A stretch of DNA of 64,000 bases, from assembly GCA_002373975.1 (NCBI GenBank), contig DFKZ01000054.1, positions 1 through 64,000 of the forward strand. The letters run 5' to 3'. The notes below the pieces were generated by a model. It saw only the letters and a list, made by a program, of their open reading frames with translations, ran no database searches and was not told the origin of the DNA. Position numbers and translations under genes: made by a program. Positions 34,848-43,641 of this stretch are shown piece after piece (position 1 is the first letter of the stretch; each line of letters begins with the position of its first letter). The stretch is from Lachnospiraceae bacterium UBA3632. GTDB lineage: Bacteria > Bacillota > Clostridia > Lachnospirales > Lachnospiraceae.

Positions 34848-37064
34848 ATGAAAAAACTCAGCTTAAACCGTACACAACTTAAGATAATAGCTATCATTTC
34901 GATGGTGATCGACCATACCGCTTGGGGATTTGTTGACTTTTACTCTCCTTTGGGGCAGTTTCTCCATGTATGCGGAAGGCTTACCATTCCAATCATGTGC
35001 TTTTTTATAGCGGAAGGCTTCAGAAAGACCTCCGACCTTAAGCGCTATATCTATCGAATGGCCACATTCGCCGCCGTGGCCATCATTCCCTTTTATATCT
35101 TTTTCCATGAGGAATATGATTACCGGCAGAATATCATTTTTGACCTGCTGCTTGGACTCCTTGTGCTCACGGTGCTTGAGAGCAAAAAGCTGAAGAAGCC
35201 CGCCAAGGTGATACTTGCAATACTTTTGTTTATTATCTCCGCAACCGTCGGAGGATGGATCATAACTCCCATCCTGTTCATTCTGGCATTCTATTACGGA
35301 AAGACGTTCGGGCAGAAGGTAAAGTGGTTTATAATAGCAGACCTGATAACGGTTATTTTCCTTGTGACCGCTATAATCCTGAACGGGTATCTTCATTTTT
35401 CAAAGTATGACTGGGTATGGTGGGATAAGTTCTACCTTCTCGGCTTTATGCTGGCGCTGCCTCTTTTGTACTGCTACAATGGGAAGAAGGGGAGCAATTT
35501 CGGGGGCAGATATTTCTTCTATCTTTTCTATCCAATGCATTTCCTTGTGCTTGCCGCCATCAAGGCGTTTGTGGAAGGAACGGTCACTCCATGGTCGCTG
35601 TATCTGAGTGTTCACGTGGTGGGTCTTGTGCTGGTGCTTGCCATAACTATGCTCACGATATTCAATAAGCCCTCAAAAGGGCAGATATCCGTGCTTTTCA
35701 TGGAGTTTGGTGCGCTCACATATACCATAGGCTTCATACTTGAGATCATGTCCGATACGGTCGAAGGTGTTCATTTTGCATGTCTGGTGGAGTATTTTGG
35801 CGAATATACCCTGTTTCTTGCGGTTCTCTATTTCGTCAGCGTGCTTACTTCGAAAAAGTATCCGAGCTTTATATTTGCACTTTTATCTATAGCTTCGCTC
35901 ATATTCCTTTATATACTTGCAAAGACAAGGAAGACACACTTCTTTTACAAGGAGATCGGGGTTAATTTTGACGGCCCCTTCAGCAGGCCTGAGCTCGTTT
36001 ACGGCCCAGGATTCTATATTTCGATCATATATATACTGCTTATATCAATATTCATACTGGTGGCCTGTCTTAACAAATTGAGAAAGGCTTCACCCATCGA
36101 AAAAAAGAGGCTTTTGTATGTGCTTATATCGCTGATCTTATGCTGGCTTCCTTATGTGATAAAGCTTTCGGGACTGACCGGAGGGTACGAGATACCTGCA
36201 CTGGGTATCATCGGTGCGGTATTCTGCATGTATCTTTGCCTTAACAGGCTTGGATTCCTTGATTCTGTTGTGCTTGCGGGAACCAATGCCCTTGATCACA
36301 GCCGCGAAGGAATACTGGTTGTGGATTCCAATTATATCGTACAGTATCAGAATGCTCAGATCGGAAAGATTTTCGGGCTTCTTCCCGTAAACAGGGATCT
36401 TCGCAGGCATGCGATGCTGGGACCGGTTTTTAACAACAAGATACGCACGATGGATGTGGACGGAAAGATATTTGATTTTGTGCTTGAACCCCTGACAGAG
36501 ATAAATTATGTCCAGGGTTACATGCTATGGGTGATAGACAATACGGAACATTACAAGTCGATGGAGAAGATCCAGGAGCTTGCTATAAGAGATTCGCTTA
36601 CAGGCCTCTACAACCGCAATCATTTTCAGGAACTGGTGGAGCTTGACCTGTATGAAGGCAAGTCCGGAACTTTCGTTATGATCGATATGGATAATTTTAA
36701 ACAGGTTAACGATAAGAATGGGCATCAATGCGGAGATGCGGTTCTCATAGCTCTTGCCGGCATATTGAAAGAGTATCCCGAAGATGATCTGTACAGCGCA
36801 AGGCTTGGCGGAGATGAGTTCTGCGGTTTCCTGAGAGGCGAAACGGACAAGGAAGAAGTGGCCGGTCATCTGCAGAAATTTGTGGATAATTTTGAGAAAA
36901 AGCTTGCGGATCTCGGCTATGCGGGGATCACAAGCCTGTCGATGGGAGCAGTCACTACAGGCGAAATAGAAGGCGATATAAGCTTCAAAAAAATGTATTC
37001 ACTTTCGGATAAAGTGCTGTATGAGGCTAAGATGGCAGGCAAGAGAAGATTTATCATTAAGTGA
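34848..37064 (+). CDS. TraX-like acyltransferase domain fused to 7TM-PAS-GGDEF (diguanylate cyclase)
   Basis: A 738-residue protein. Residues 1 to about 235 match TraX ('LNRTQLKIIAIISMVIDH'), the membrane pilin-acetylase family. About 265-480 are further membrane helices resembling the N-terminal 7TM region of some kinases. About 490-575 look PAS-like ('GILVVDSNYIVQYQNAQ'). About 590-738 form a GGDEF domain with an intact active site (654-658) and no RxxD inhibitory site in the usual place. It should make cyclic di-GMP in response to a membrane signal. There is no ribosome binding site, and the promoter position suggests a leaderless message. Confidence 0.85.
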   Translation: MKKLSLNRTQLKIIAIISMVIDHTAWGFVDFYSPLGQFLHVCGRLTIPIMCFFIAEGFRKTSDLKRYIYRMATFAAVAIIPFYIFFHEEYDYRQNIIFDLLLGLLVLTVLESKKLKKPAKVILAILLFIISATVGGWIITPILFILAFYYGKTFGQKVKWFIIADLITVIFLVTAIILNGYLHFSKYDWVWWDKFYLLGFMLALPLLYCYNGKKGSNFGGRYFFYLFYPMHFLVLAAIKAFVEGTVTPWSLYLSVHVVGLVLVLAITMLTIFNKPSKGQISVLFMEFGALTYTIGFILEIMSDTVEGVHFACLVEYFGEYTLFLAVLYFVSVLTSKKYPSFIFALLSIASLIFLYILAKTRKTHFFYKEIGVNFDGPFSRPELVYGPGFYISIIYILLISIFILVACLNKLRKASPIEKKRLLYVLISLILCWLPYVIKLSGLTGGYEIPALGIIGAVFCMYLCLNRLGFLDSVVLAGTNALDHSREGILVVDSNYIVQYQNAQIGKIFGLLPVNRDLRRHAMLGPVFNNKIRTMDVDGKIFDFVLEPLTEINYVQGYMLWVIDNTEHYKSMEKIQELAIRDSLTGLYNRNHFQELVELDLYEGKSGTFVMIDMDNFKQVNDKNGHQCGDAVLIALAGILKEYPEDDLYSARLGGDEFCGFLRGETDKEEVAGHLQKFVDNFEKKLADLGYAGITSLSMGAVTTGEIEGDISFKKMYSLSDKVLYEAKMAGKRRFIIK

Positions 37065-37152
37065 TAATATATTGCAATAAAAAAACTGCGGTAATATAAT
37101 TTCAAAAGACAAATTGCATGGCATATCACGCATTGTCAAAAGGAGATAAAAA

Positions 37153-38268
37153 ATGAAAAAACGAATCGTTGCACTTGTGCTTTCACTTGCCCTGTGTGGA
37201 TTGACGGCATGTGCCGAAGATAAACCGGCTGCTGAAGAAAAGCTTCAGACAGAGAGTACTGAAATCGTAGATGATAGCAGCAAGGAAGAGACCGCAGAGG
37301 CCGAGCCTGTCATCGAAGAGCCTGCCGCAGAGGAACCGGAAGATGCTGAGCCCGCAGAGGAAGAAGCAGATGAGACTGAGGTAAGAGTCGGCGCCATGAG
37401 CGGCCCCACTGCCATGAGCATGGTAAAGATCATGGATGATGCCGAGAATGGAAATACCACTGTTAATTATATGTTTTCGGAGCTGATGACGGATGCCTCC
37501 GCATTTGTGGCACCGCTCACCAAGGGAGAGCTTGATATAGCCTGCATTCCTTCCAATCTGGCATCCGTTATCTACAACAAGACAGAGGGCGGCATCGAAG
37601 TGCTTGCCACCTGCAATCTCGGCGTTTTGAATGTTGTGGAAAGAGGAGAGAGCATTAACAGCATATCCGACCTTTCGGGAAAGACTGTATATATGACAGG
37701 CCAGGGTGCGGTTCCGGAATACACTGTAAGATACCTTGTTTCTCAGAGCGGCCTTGATTTTGATAAAGATCTGAGCGTCACATGGTGCGCAGATACCACG
37801 GAAGCACTCTCGTACATAAATGCGGATGAGAATGCCGTGGCTGTTCTTCCCCAGCCCTTTGTTACCGCCGCCTGCGCCCAGGTTGAGGGACTCCGTGTGG
37901 CACTTGATCTTAACAGTGAGTGGGATTCGCTGGATAACGGATGCAGCATTATTACCGGCGTAGTTGTAGTCAGAAAGGAATTTGCCAATGAGCATCCGCA
38001 GATCATCAGGGATTTCCTGAAGGATTACGAGGCATCCATAGAATTTGCCAATACCGATGCGGAAGCAGCTGCCGCGCTGATCGAAAAGTATGGCATCGTA
38101 GCCAAAGCGGCTATCGCACAGAAGGCACTTCCGGGATGCAATCTCTCTTTTAAATCAGGAAATGAAATGAAGGAAACTCTCAGCGGATATCTCGGAGTGC
38201 TGTTTGAGCAGAATCCCGCAAGCGTGGGGGGAAGCCTTCCTGCGGATGATTTCTATTACACAGAATAA
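37153..38268 (+). CDS. ABC importer substrate-binding lipoprotein (NMT1/TauA/SsuA type)
   Basis: A 371-residue lipoprotein with lipobox LTAC (Cys20) and an unusually long Glu/Ala/Pro-rich acidic linker (about residues 21-75) before the binding domain. The domain resembles SsuA/TauA/NMT1-like proteins for sulfonates, nitrate or thiamine precursors ('VRVGAMSGPTAMSMVKIM', 'ISDLSGKTVYMTGQG'). AGGAG precedes the ATG. It is followed 35 bases later by a matching permease. The ligand is unknown. Confidence 0.85.
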   Translation: MKKRIVALVLSLALCGLTACAEDKPAAEEKLQTESTEIVDDSSKEETAEAEPVIEEPAAEEPEDAEPAEEEADETEVRVGAMSGPTAMSMVKIMDDAENGNTTVNYMFSELMTDASAFVAPLTKGELDIACIPSNLASVIYNKTEGGIEVLATCNLGVLNVVERGESINSISDLSGKTVYMTGQGAVPEYTVRYLVSQSGLDFDKDLSVTWCADTTEALSYINADENAVAVLPQPFVTAACAQVEGLRVALDLNSEWDSLDNGCSIITGVVVVRKEFANEHPQIIRDFLKDYEASIEFANTDAEAAAALIEKYGIVAKAAIAQKALPGCNLSFKSGNEMKETLSGYLGVLFEQNPASVGGSLPADDFYYTE

Positions 38269-38303
38269 TACGGAATAAGCCTGTATTTATATGAGGTCCG
38301 AAC

Positions 38304-39092
38304 TTGCAAGGCAAAATAACAGACAGGGATCAAAAGAATAAAAAGAGAAATATGCTGCTGCTTAAGATCGCAGCTGTAGCCGGTGCTCTGCTTGTATGGC
38401 AGCTGGTGTCGATCATAGTAAACAGCAGGATCCTTCTTGTTGGCCCCTGGGAAGTTTTTTTGCGCCTTCTTACCATCTGGAAGGGCGACGAGTTCTGGAC
38501 CTCTGTTTTTTTCAGCCTGGCTCATATCTTTGGAGGATTTATTGCCGGTCTGATGCTGGGGATCCTGTTTGCCTGTCTTGCTTACAGAATTAAAGCTCTT
38601 AAGATCATCCTGTGGCCTTGGATGGCCACCATCAAATCGGTACCGGTGGCTTCCTTTGTGGTGATATGCCTTATATGGCTCTCGCCTGCCAATCTCTCGA
38701 TATTTATATCATTCCTGATCGTGCTTCCTATCGTTTACCAAAACACTCTAACTGCCATGGAAGGGCTGGATCCCGCACTGACCGACCTTGCCAATATGGA
38801 AAAGCTGTCATATCCGAGGCAGCTGGTATATATATTCTTCCCGAATATAACGGATCAGCTGGTATCGACACTTTCGCTGACGGCAGGGATAGCATGGAAA
38901 GCGGGAATTGCTGCGGAAGTCATAGGAACGCCTCACGGCTCCATCGGAAGGCAGTTATATTTATCGAAGATATATCTCGCGACTGACGACCTTCTGGCAT
39001 GGACAGTGATCATAGTGCTTTTAAGTGTCGGATTTGAAAAACTGATCGTGTTTCTTACAAGAAAGATCATAGAAATAAAAGCTGCCGGATGA
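38304..39092 (+). CDS. ABC importer permease (SsuC/TauC type)
   Basis: A 262-residue BPD-type permease with six helices and the EAA-loop region 'EGLDPALTDLANMEKLSYP'. Translation starts at TTG 38304, supported by GAGGT six bases upstream; the first ATG lies near 38351. It pairs with the binding protein, but no importer ATPase gene follows. The next genes are minus-strand exporters, so it must borrow an ATPase encoded elsewhere. Confidence 0.87.
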   Translation: MQGKITDRDQKNKKRNMLLLKIAAVAGALLVWQLVSIIVNSRILLVGPWEVFLRLLTIWKGDEFWTSVFFSLAHIFGGFIAGLMLGILFACLAYRIKALKIILWPWMATIKSVPVASFVVICLIWLSPANLSIFISFLIVLPIVYQNTLTAMEGLDPALTDLANMEKLSYPRQLVYIFFPNITDQLVSTLSLTAGIAWKAGIAAEVIGTPHGSIGRQLYLSKIYLATDDLLAWTVIIVLLSVGFEKLIVFLTRKIIEIKAAG

Positions 39093-39103
39093 GTTGGCAG
39101 CTT
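39077..39103 (+). terminator. Hairpin at the end of the importer operon
   Basis: AAAGCTGCC/GGCAGCTTT, nine base pairs, overlapping the stop codon. The T tract is short, so this is a modest terminator. Confidence 0.55.
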
Positions 39104-39156
39104 TCTGTATTTATAGGGAACTGTACGGTTGTTCTATGCGCGATGTTTGATCTTCT

Positions 39157-40947
39157 CTATTCTATCTGAGCGGCGTACAGGCTGTAATATGCTCCGCGCT
39201 TCGCCATCAGCTCTGAATGGCTTCCGCGTTCTTTTATCCTTCCGTCATCCACGACGATTATCTCATCTGCATGCTCTATTGTGGAGAGCCTGTGTGCGAT
39301 GATAAAGCAGGTCTTCCCCTTCATCAGCTTTTCCATGGCGCTCTGTATATGCATTTCCGTGCGCGTATCGACATTAGAAGTGGCCTCGTCGAGTATCAGC
39401 ATCCGGGCATCAAGCAGCATCGCACGGGCGATGGTAAGAAGCTGTTTCTGGCCTTTAGAGATATTTACACCGTCCTCTGTAAGGACTGTATTATAGCCCT
39501 CGGGCTGGTGCATTATGAAGGAGTGGATATGGGCGGCCTTAGCTGCGGCCACAACTTCCTCCATAGAGGCATCCTTTTTGCAATATGCGATATTGTCGAA
39601 GATCGTTCCGCCGAAGACCCATGTATCCTGCAATACCATCGCATAGGATCGTCTGAGGGATCTTCTTGTTAATTCTTTATTCTCATACCCGTCCACGCGG
39701 ATCTCCCCGCTTGCGGGATCATAGAATCTCATAAGCAGATTGATGAGGGTTGTCTTTCCTGCTCCGGTGGGACCTACGACAGCGATGAGTTTTCCTGCGT
39801 CAGCCTTCAATGAGAAATCTTTGAGGATAAGCTTTTCGGGAGAGTAGCCAAAATCCACTTTCTTTACTTCCACATTCCCCTTTACATCCTGCAGTTCATA
39901 TGCATCATTAATATCGGCAGGTTCCACATCCTCTGACAGAATGCGGTTAACACGCTCTGCTGCAGCGAGAGCCGACTGGAGTTCCCCTATGATATTGGCC
40001 GCCTCATTGATGGGCCCCGAAAACTTTCTCGAGTACAATACGAAAGATGATACGCTGCCCAGAGTCATTCTTCCCAGAATATAGAGAAGAGCGCCGAAAA
40101 TAGTGACCAGGCAGAGTGAGAGGTTGTTTACCATATTTACAGTGGGACCAATGGTGGCATTCATGTAATCGGCATCATAATAAGCATCGGCAGCGATACG
40201 GTTGATGTTTCCGAAGCGTTTTACATACACCGGCTCACCTGCATAGCCCTGTATCACTTTCTGCGCTCCCACAGTCTCTTCCACAAAACCGTTCATCTCG
40301 CCCAGCCTCTTTGACCTGAGGGAAAACTTGGGTCTGGTGATGCCGGTCATCTTTTTGGTGTAAAGAAATGATGCGGGAATGGTGACGCACATTACCAGCA
40401 CAAGTATGGGTGATATCTTGACCATCATGATGAAAGATCCGACTATGGTAACGGTGCTGGCGAGTATCTGCACCACATCGGTTGAGAGTGAAGTGTTTAT
40501 CACGTCTATGTCGTAGGAGATACGGCTGATGATATCTCCCGCCATATGAGTATCGAAGTAGGAAACGGGAAGAGTCATCAGTTTGTCGAATACATCCTGA
40601 CGCATCTTGCGGATTATCTTCTGGGTGATACTTCTCATAAGGAGCGAAAGCCCATAGGAGAGTGCCGCGGACACAACAAAGAAGACTGCCATGATCGCAG
40701 CGTAACGAAAGGCTGTCTCAAAATCCACCATGCCCTTTCCTTTGAGGGCGTCTATCGCCTTTCCCGAAAGCTCGGGGCCCACAAGAGCCAATGTATTTGA
40801 AGCCAGGGTGAGAAAGAGCGCAAAAAGCAAAAGGAGCTTGAATCTGCTCAGATAGCTCCACAAAAAGCGCAGTGCGGCCTTGGGATCCTTTGCGTGCTCC
40901 ACTGCTTTTCCTCTTCCTACGATTACCGTTTTTTTGTCTTCTGCCAT
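39157..40947 (-). CDS. ABC exporter half-transporter, catalytic-site partner (pair 1)
   Basis: A 596-residue half-transporter: six membrane helices (about residues 35-320), then the nucleotide-binding domain with Walker A 'GPTGAGKTT', signature ISKGQ and canonical Walker B 'MLILDEATSNVD'. Its upstream partner (41016-42761) has the complementary degenerate Walker B and a canonical signature. This asymmetry is the mark of heterodimeric exporters such as TM287/288 and LmrCD. It probably exports drugs or lipids. Confidence 0.92.
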   Translation of the reverse strand: MAEDKKTVIVGRGKAVEHAKDPKAALRFLWSYLSRFKLLLLFALFLTLASNTLALVGPELSGKAIDALKGKGMVDFETAFRYAAIMAVFFVVSAALSYGLSLLMRSITQKIIRKMRQDVFDKLMTLPVSYFDTHMAGDIISRISYDIDVINTSLSTDVVQILASTVTIVGSFIMMVKISPILVLVMCVTIPASFLYTKKMTGITRPKFSLRSKRLGEMNGFVEETVGAQKVIQGYAGEPVYVKRFGNINRIAADAYYDADYMNATIGPTVNMVNNLSLCLVTIFGALLYILGRMTLGSVSSFVLYSRKFSGPINEAANIIGELQSALAAAERVNRILSEDVEPADINDAYELQDVKGNVEVKKVDFGYSPEKLILKDFSLKADAGKLIAVVGPTGAGKTTLINLLMRFYDPASGEIRVDGYENKELTRRSLRRSYAMVLQDTWVFGGTIFDNIAYCKKDASMEEVVAAAKAAHIHSFIMHQPEGYNTVLTEDGVNISKGQKQLLTIARAMLLDARMLILDEATSNVDTRTEMHIQSAMEKLMKGKTCFIIAHRLSTIEHADEIIVVDDGRIKERGSHSELMAKRGAYYSLYAAQIE

Positions 40948-41015
40948 TTTGATCTGGTTACCTTATCAAAAGCTCCTGTAGAGGAGTGCTTGTTTCTGTG
41001 AAATGGATGCTGCTG

Positions 41016-42761
41016 TCATGCCAGGCTTCCGAGCTGGGACTGTGCGATCTCTTTATAGACATCACAGTTTTCCATCAGCTCTTCATGCTTCCCGCAGCCT
41101 ATCATTTTTCCGTCATCAAGTACGATTATTTTATCCATTTTCATGACGGAGCTGATGCGCTGTGCCACACTTATCAGCACCGAATCCGAGTATTCGGAGG
41201 AGATGGCCTTTCGCACTTTTGCATCTGTCTTATAGTCGAGGGCGGAGGATGAATCATCCAGGATCAGTATTTCAGGTTTTCCGGCAAGCGCCCTGGCAAT
41301 AAACAGCCTCTGTTTCTGGCCGCCGGAAAAGTCGCCGCCTTTTATGGATGCTTCGTGCTCAAATCCGCCTTCCTTGCCCATGATAAAATCATATGCCTGT
41401 GCCGCTTTCGAGGCTTTTTCCACTTCTTCGTGCGAAAGGTCTCTGCCAAAGCTGATATTTTCCTCGACAGTGTCCGCAAAGATCACATCATTCTGAAAGG
41501 CGGCGCCGAACTTGCTTCTCAGCTCGCCGGGCTCATATTCCTTGATATTTCTGCCTTCGACAAAAATGTCGCCGCAGGTGGTATCGTAATAGCGCATCAG
41601 CAGGCTGAGAATCGTGGACTTGCCTGAGCCTGTTGCGCCGATTATTCCCAGAGATTCGTTTTTGTCGACCGTGAAGCTTATGTTTTTGAGGACCAGCTTC
41701 TCGTCGGAGAGATCTTTTTGATCCCCGTAGGTAAATGATACATTCCTAAACTCTATGAGATGATCGGATGCTTTTGATCCATCCGCTGTAGGCGTGATCT
41801 TAAGATCGCTTTCCGAGTCCATTACATCCCACACGCGCGCAGCCGAAGCAGATGCTTTGGAGTAGTCCACAAAAATGCGGTTAACGGTGATAACAGCATT
41901 GAGGATCATGGTAAAGTAGGTGAGAAAGGCCACTATCACGCCGGGGAGCGAAGCGCCGGAATTGATGCGGAACGCACCGACTATGATGACGAGTACGAGT
42001 CCGAGGTTAAGGCTGAGACTGATAAAAGGACCGGACGCTGCCATAACGCCGGCGGCTCTTAACTCGTTTTTGACTGTGGCGCTGTTTGCACCTTCAAAGC
42101 GCTCCTTTTCATAATCTTCCTTGGACAGAGCCTTAATGACGCGCACGCCCGAAATATCTTCTCTTATGACTCGCACCATCTCGTCGACGGATGACTGCAC
42201 TGCGGTATATAGAGGAACGCCCTTTCTTGAAATGGTAAAAACTATGATAAACACAAATGGAAGAGTGGCAACGAGAGTGAGCGTAAGTACGGGATCAAGG
42301 GTGGCGGAGATGACAAGGCCGCCGGCAATGATAAGAGGAGCTCTTACTCCGATGCGCTGTATGATATTAAAGAAGCCATGGATATTGTAGACATCGCTTG
42401 TGAGCCTCGAGACGAGAGACGGGATCCCGAAGCTGTCAGTCTGCTTGCCCGAAAGGCTCATTATCTTTTCAAAGAGGTCATCTCTTAAGGTCTTGATCGC
42501 TTCCTTTGAGGTCCATGCCGCGCGACGGTTTGCGAACATATTCATAAAACGAGCCAAAAGGGCAACAAGAACCATAAGCCCTCCCCAGAATATAAGGGGG
42601 ACATAATTGCCTGAAGCTTTAACGGCCGGGACAACCTCGTCGAGGATCTTGGCCATTATCCAGGGGATAAAGAGCTCCACGACCGTTCCGAGTATCTTTA
42701 CGGTATAGCCCGAGATCAGTCTTTTTTTGTAAAATAACAGGTATTTTAATGCTCTGCTCAT
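41016..42761 (-). CDS. ABC exporter half-transporter, degenerate-site partner (pair 1)
   Basis: A 581-residue half-transporter with six N-terminal helices and Walker A 'GATGSGKST', signature FSGGQ, but Walker B 'ILILDDSSSALD', where Asp replaces the catalytic Glu. It therefore contributes the non-hydrolysing site of the heterodimer with the 39157-40947 protein. It is transcribed first in the two-gene operon. Confidence 0.92.
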   Translation of the reverse strand: MSRALKYLLFYKKRLISGYTVKILGTVVELFIPWIMAKILDEVVPAVKASGNYVPLIFWGGLMVLVALLARFMNMFANRRAAWTSKEAIKTLRDDLFEKIMSLSGKQTDSFGIPSLVSRLTSDVYNIHGFFNIIQRIGVRAPLIIAGGLVISATLDPVLTLTLVATLPFVFIIVFTISRKGVPLYTAVQSSVDEMVRVIREDISGVRVIKALSKEDYEKERFEGANSATVKNELRAAGVMAASGPFISLSLNLGLVLVIIVGAFRINSGASLPGVIVAFLTYFTMILNAVITVNRIFVDYSKASASAARVWDVMDSESDLKITPTADGSKASDHLIEFRNVSFTYGDQKDLSDEKLVLKNISFTVDKNESLGIIGATGSGKSTILSLLMRYYDTTCGDIFVEGRNIKEYEPGELRSKFGAAFQNDVIFADTVEENISFGRDLSHEEVEKASKAAQAYDFIMGKEGGFEHEASIKGGDFSGGQKQRLFIARALAGKPEILILDDSSSALDYKTDAKVRKAISSEYSDSVLISVAQRISSVMKMDKIIVLDDGKMIGCGKHEELMENCDVYKEIAQSQLGSLA

Positions 42762-42845
42762 ATCAGATAGAATAATACCAAGTAAAAGACAGAGTCAAGA
42801 AAAGAGGGGGAAAAACAGAGTTTGAAAGATATCGCAAAATTTTTG

Positions 42846-42874
42846 TTGACAGCGGGCGGTTAATTGGATAAAAT
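42846..42874 (+). promoter_or_regulatory. Promoter of the tRNA-Arg/His/Gln/Lys array
   Basis: TTGACA (42846-42851), 17-base spacer, TAAAAT (42869-42874): near-consensus, 24 bases before tRNA-Arg. Confidence 0.9.
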
Positions 42875-42898
42875 GTTTGGGTATGTTAAAACATACTT

Positions 42899-42972
<74 letters not shown>

Positions 42973-42976
42973 TTTT

Positions 42977-43207
42977 ACAATTCGCTGCAAAGAACGCAGC
43001 GAATTGCGCAACGCTTCGCGTGAAATTGCGTTTTAAGGCATAACGCAATTTCCCAGCATCATAAAAGACATGATGCTGATTGCTACTACAAGATGTCATA
43101 AAGGACATGACATCTTGCGCGATACTTCGCTTCGCTTCGTATGGAAAGCGCGTTGAGGCATCGCGCTTCCCATCAACATTGCAAAAGACGCAATGTTGAT
43201 CGCTACT
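42977..43207 (+). repeat. Two tandem three-hairpin units in the tRNA-Arg to tRNA-His spacer
   Basis: Unit 1 (about 42978-43086) and unit 2 (about 43088-43207) each hold three hairpins in the same order, with loops AAAGAAC or AAAGGAC, then TTAAGGCAT or TTGAGGCAT, then AAAAGAC in both, followed by TGCTACT or CGCTACT. The stems differ completely between units (for example CAATTCGCTGC against CAAGATGTCAT) but remain perfectly complementary, apart from one mismatch in the middle hairpin of unit 2. The array lies inside the predicted tRNA transcript. Confidence 0.85.
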
Positions 43208-43208
43208 T

Positions 43209-43283
43209 GGTGGGTATAGCACAGCTGGTTAGCGCGTCAGATTGTGGTTCTGAAGGTCGAGGGTTCGAATCCCTCTACCCACC
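43209..43283 (+). tRNA. tRNA-His(GUG)
   Basis: Acceptor GTGGGTA/TACCCAC with an encoded G at 43209 that can serve as G-1 opposite C73 (43283). The anticodon loop TTGTGGT gives GTG. Confidence 0.95.
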
Positions 43284-43337
43284 CTCTCGGGCAGGAGCTC
43301 CGTAATAAGGAGTTTATCAGATTCGCCGGGCCCATAT

Positions 43338-43409
43338 AGGGCTATCGCCAAGCGGTAAGGCACAGCACTTTGACTGCTGCATTCGGCGGTTCGAATCCGC
43401 CTAGCCCTG
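43338..43409 (+). tRNA. tRNA-Gln(UUG)
   Basis: Acceptor AGGGCTA/TAGCCCT, discriminator G, anticodon loop CTTTGAC with anticodon TTG. Confidence 0.93.
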
Positions 43410-43441
43410 TTTTGAAGGTTTATCCTTCATTTTTATATTTC

Positions 43442-43514
43442 GGGACACTAGCTCAGTCGGTAGAGCACTTGACTTTTAATCAAGTTGTCGCGGGTTCGAT
43501 TCCCGCGTGTCTCA
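43442..43514 (+). tRNA. tRNA-Lys(UUU)
   Basis: Acceptor GGGACAC/GTGTCTC with one G-T pair, discriminator A, anticodon loop CTTTTAA with anticodon TTT. Confidence 0.95.
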
Positions 43515-43523
43515 CTGTTTTGG

Positions 43524-43552
43524 ACCGAAAGCATCATGCTTTTGGCCTTTTT
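43524..43552 (+). terminator. Terminator of the tRNA array
   Basis: CCGAAAGCA/TGCTTTTGG hairpin (one G-T pair, TCA loop) followed by CCTTTTTG. Confidence 0.75.
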
Positions 43553-43596
43553 GTATTATATAAATCTATCATCCGGAATGCAGAGCGGCTTTCTGT

Positions 43597-43631
43597 AATA
43601 AAAAAACCATCGGATAAACCCGATGGTTTTG
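43597..43631 (-). terminator. Terminator of the CYTH gene
   Basis: On the minus strand, AAAACCATCGG/CCGATGGTTTT is followed by a run of T residues. It can work in part on the plus strand too. Confidence 0.85.
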
Positions 43632-43641
43632 AAATCTCTGA

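Noticed and set aside
42977..43207. CRISPR array in the tRNA spacer
   Set aside because: The repeats are imperfect hairpins with shared loops, not identical direct repeats with uniform spacers.
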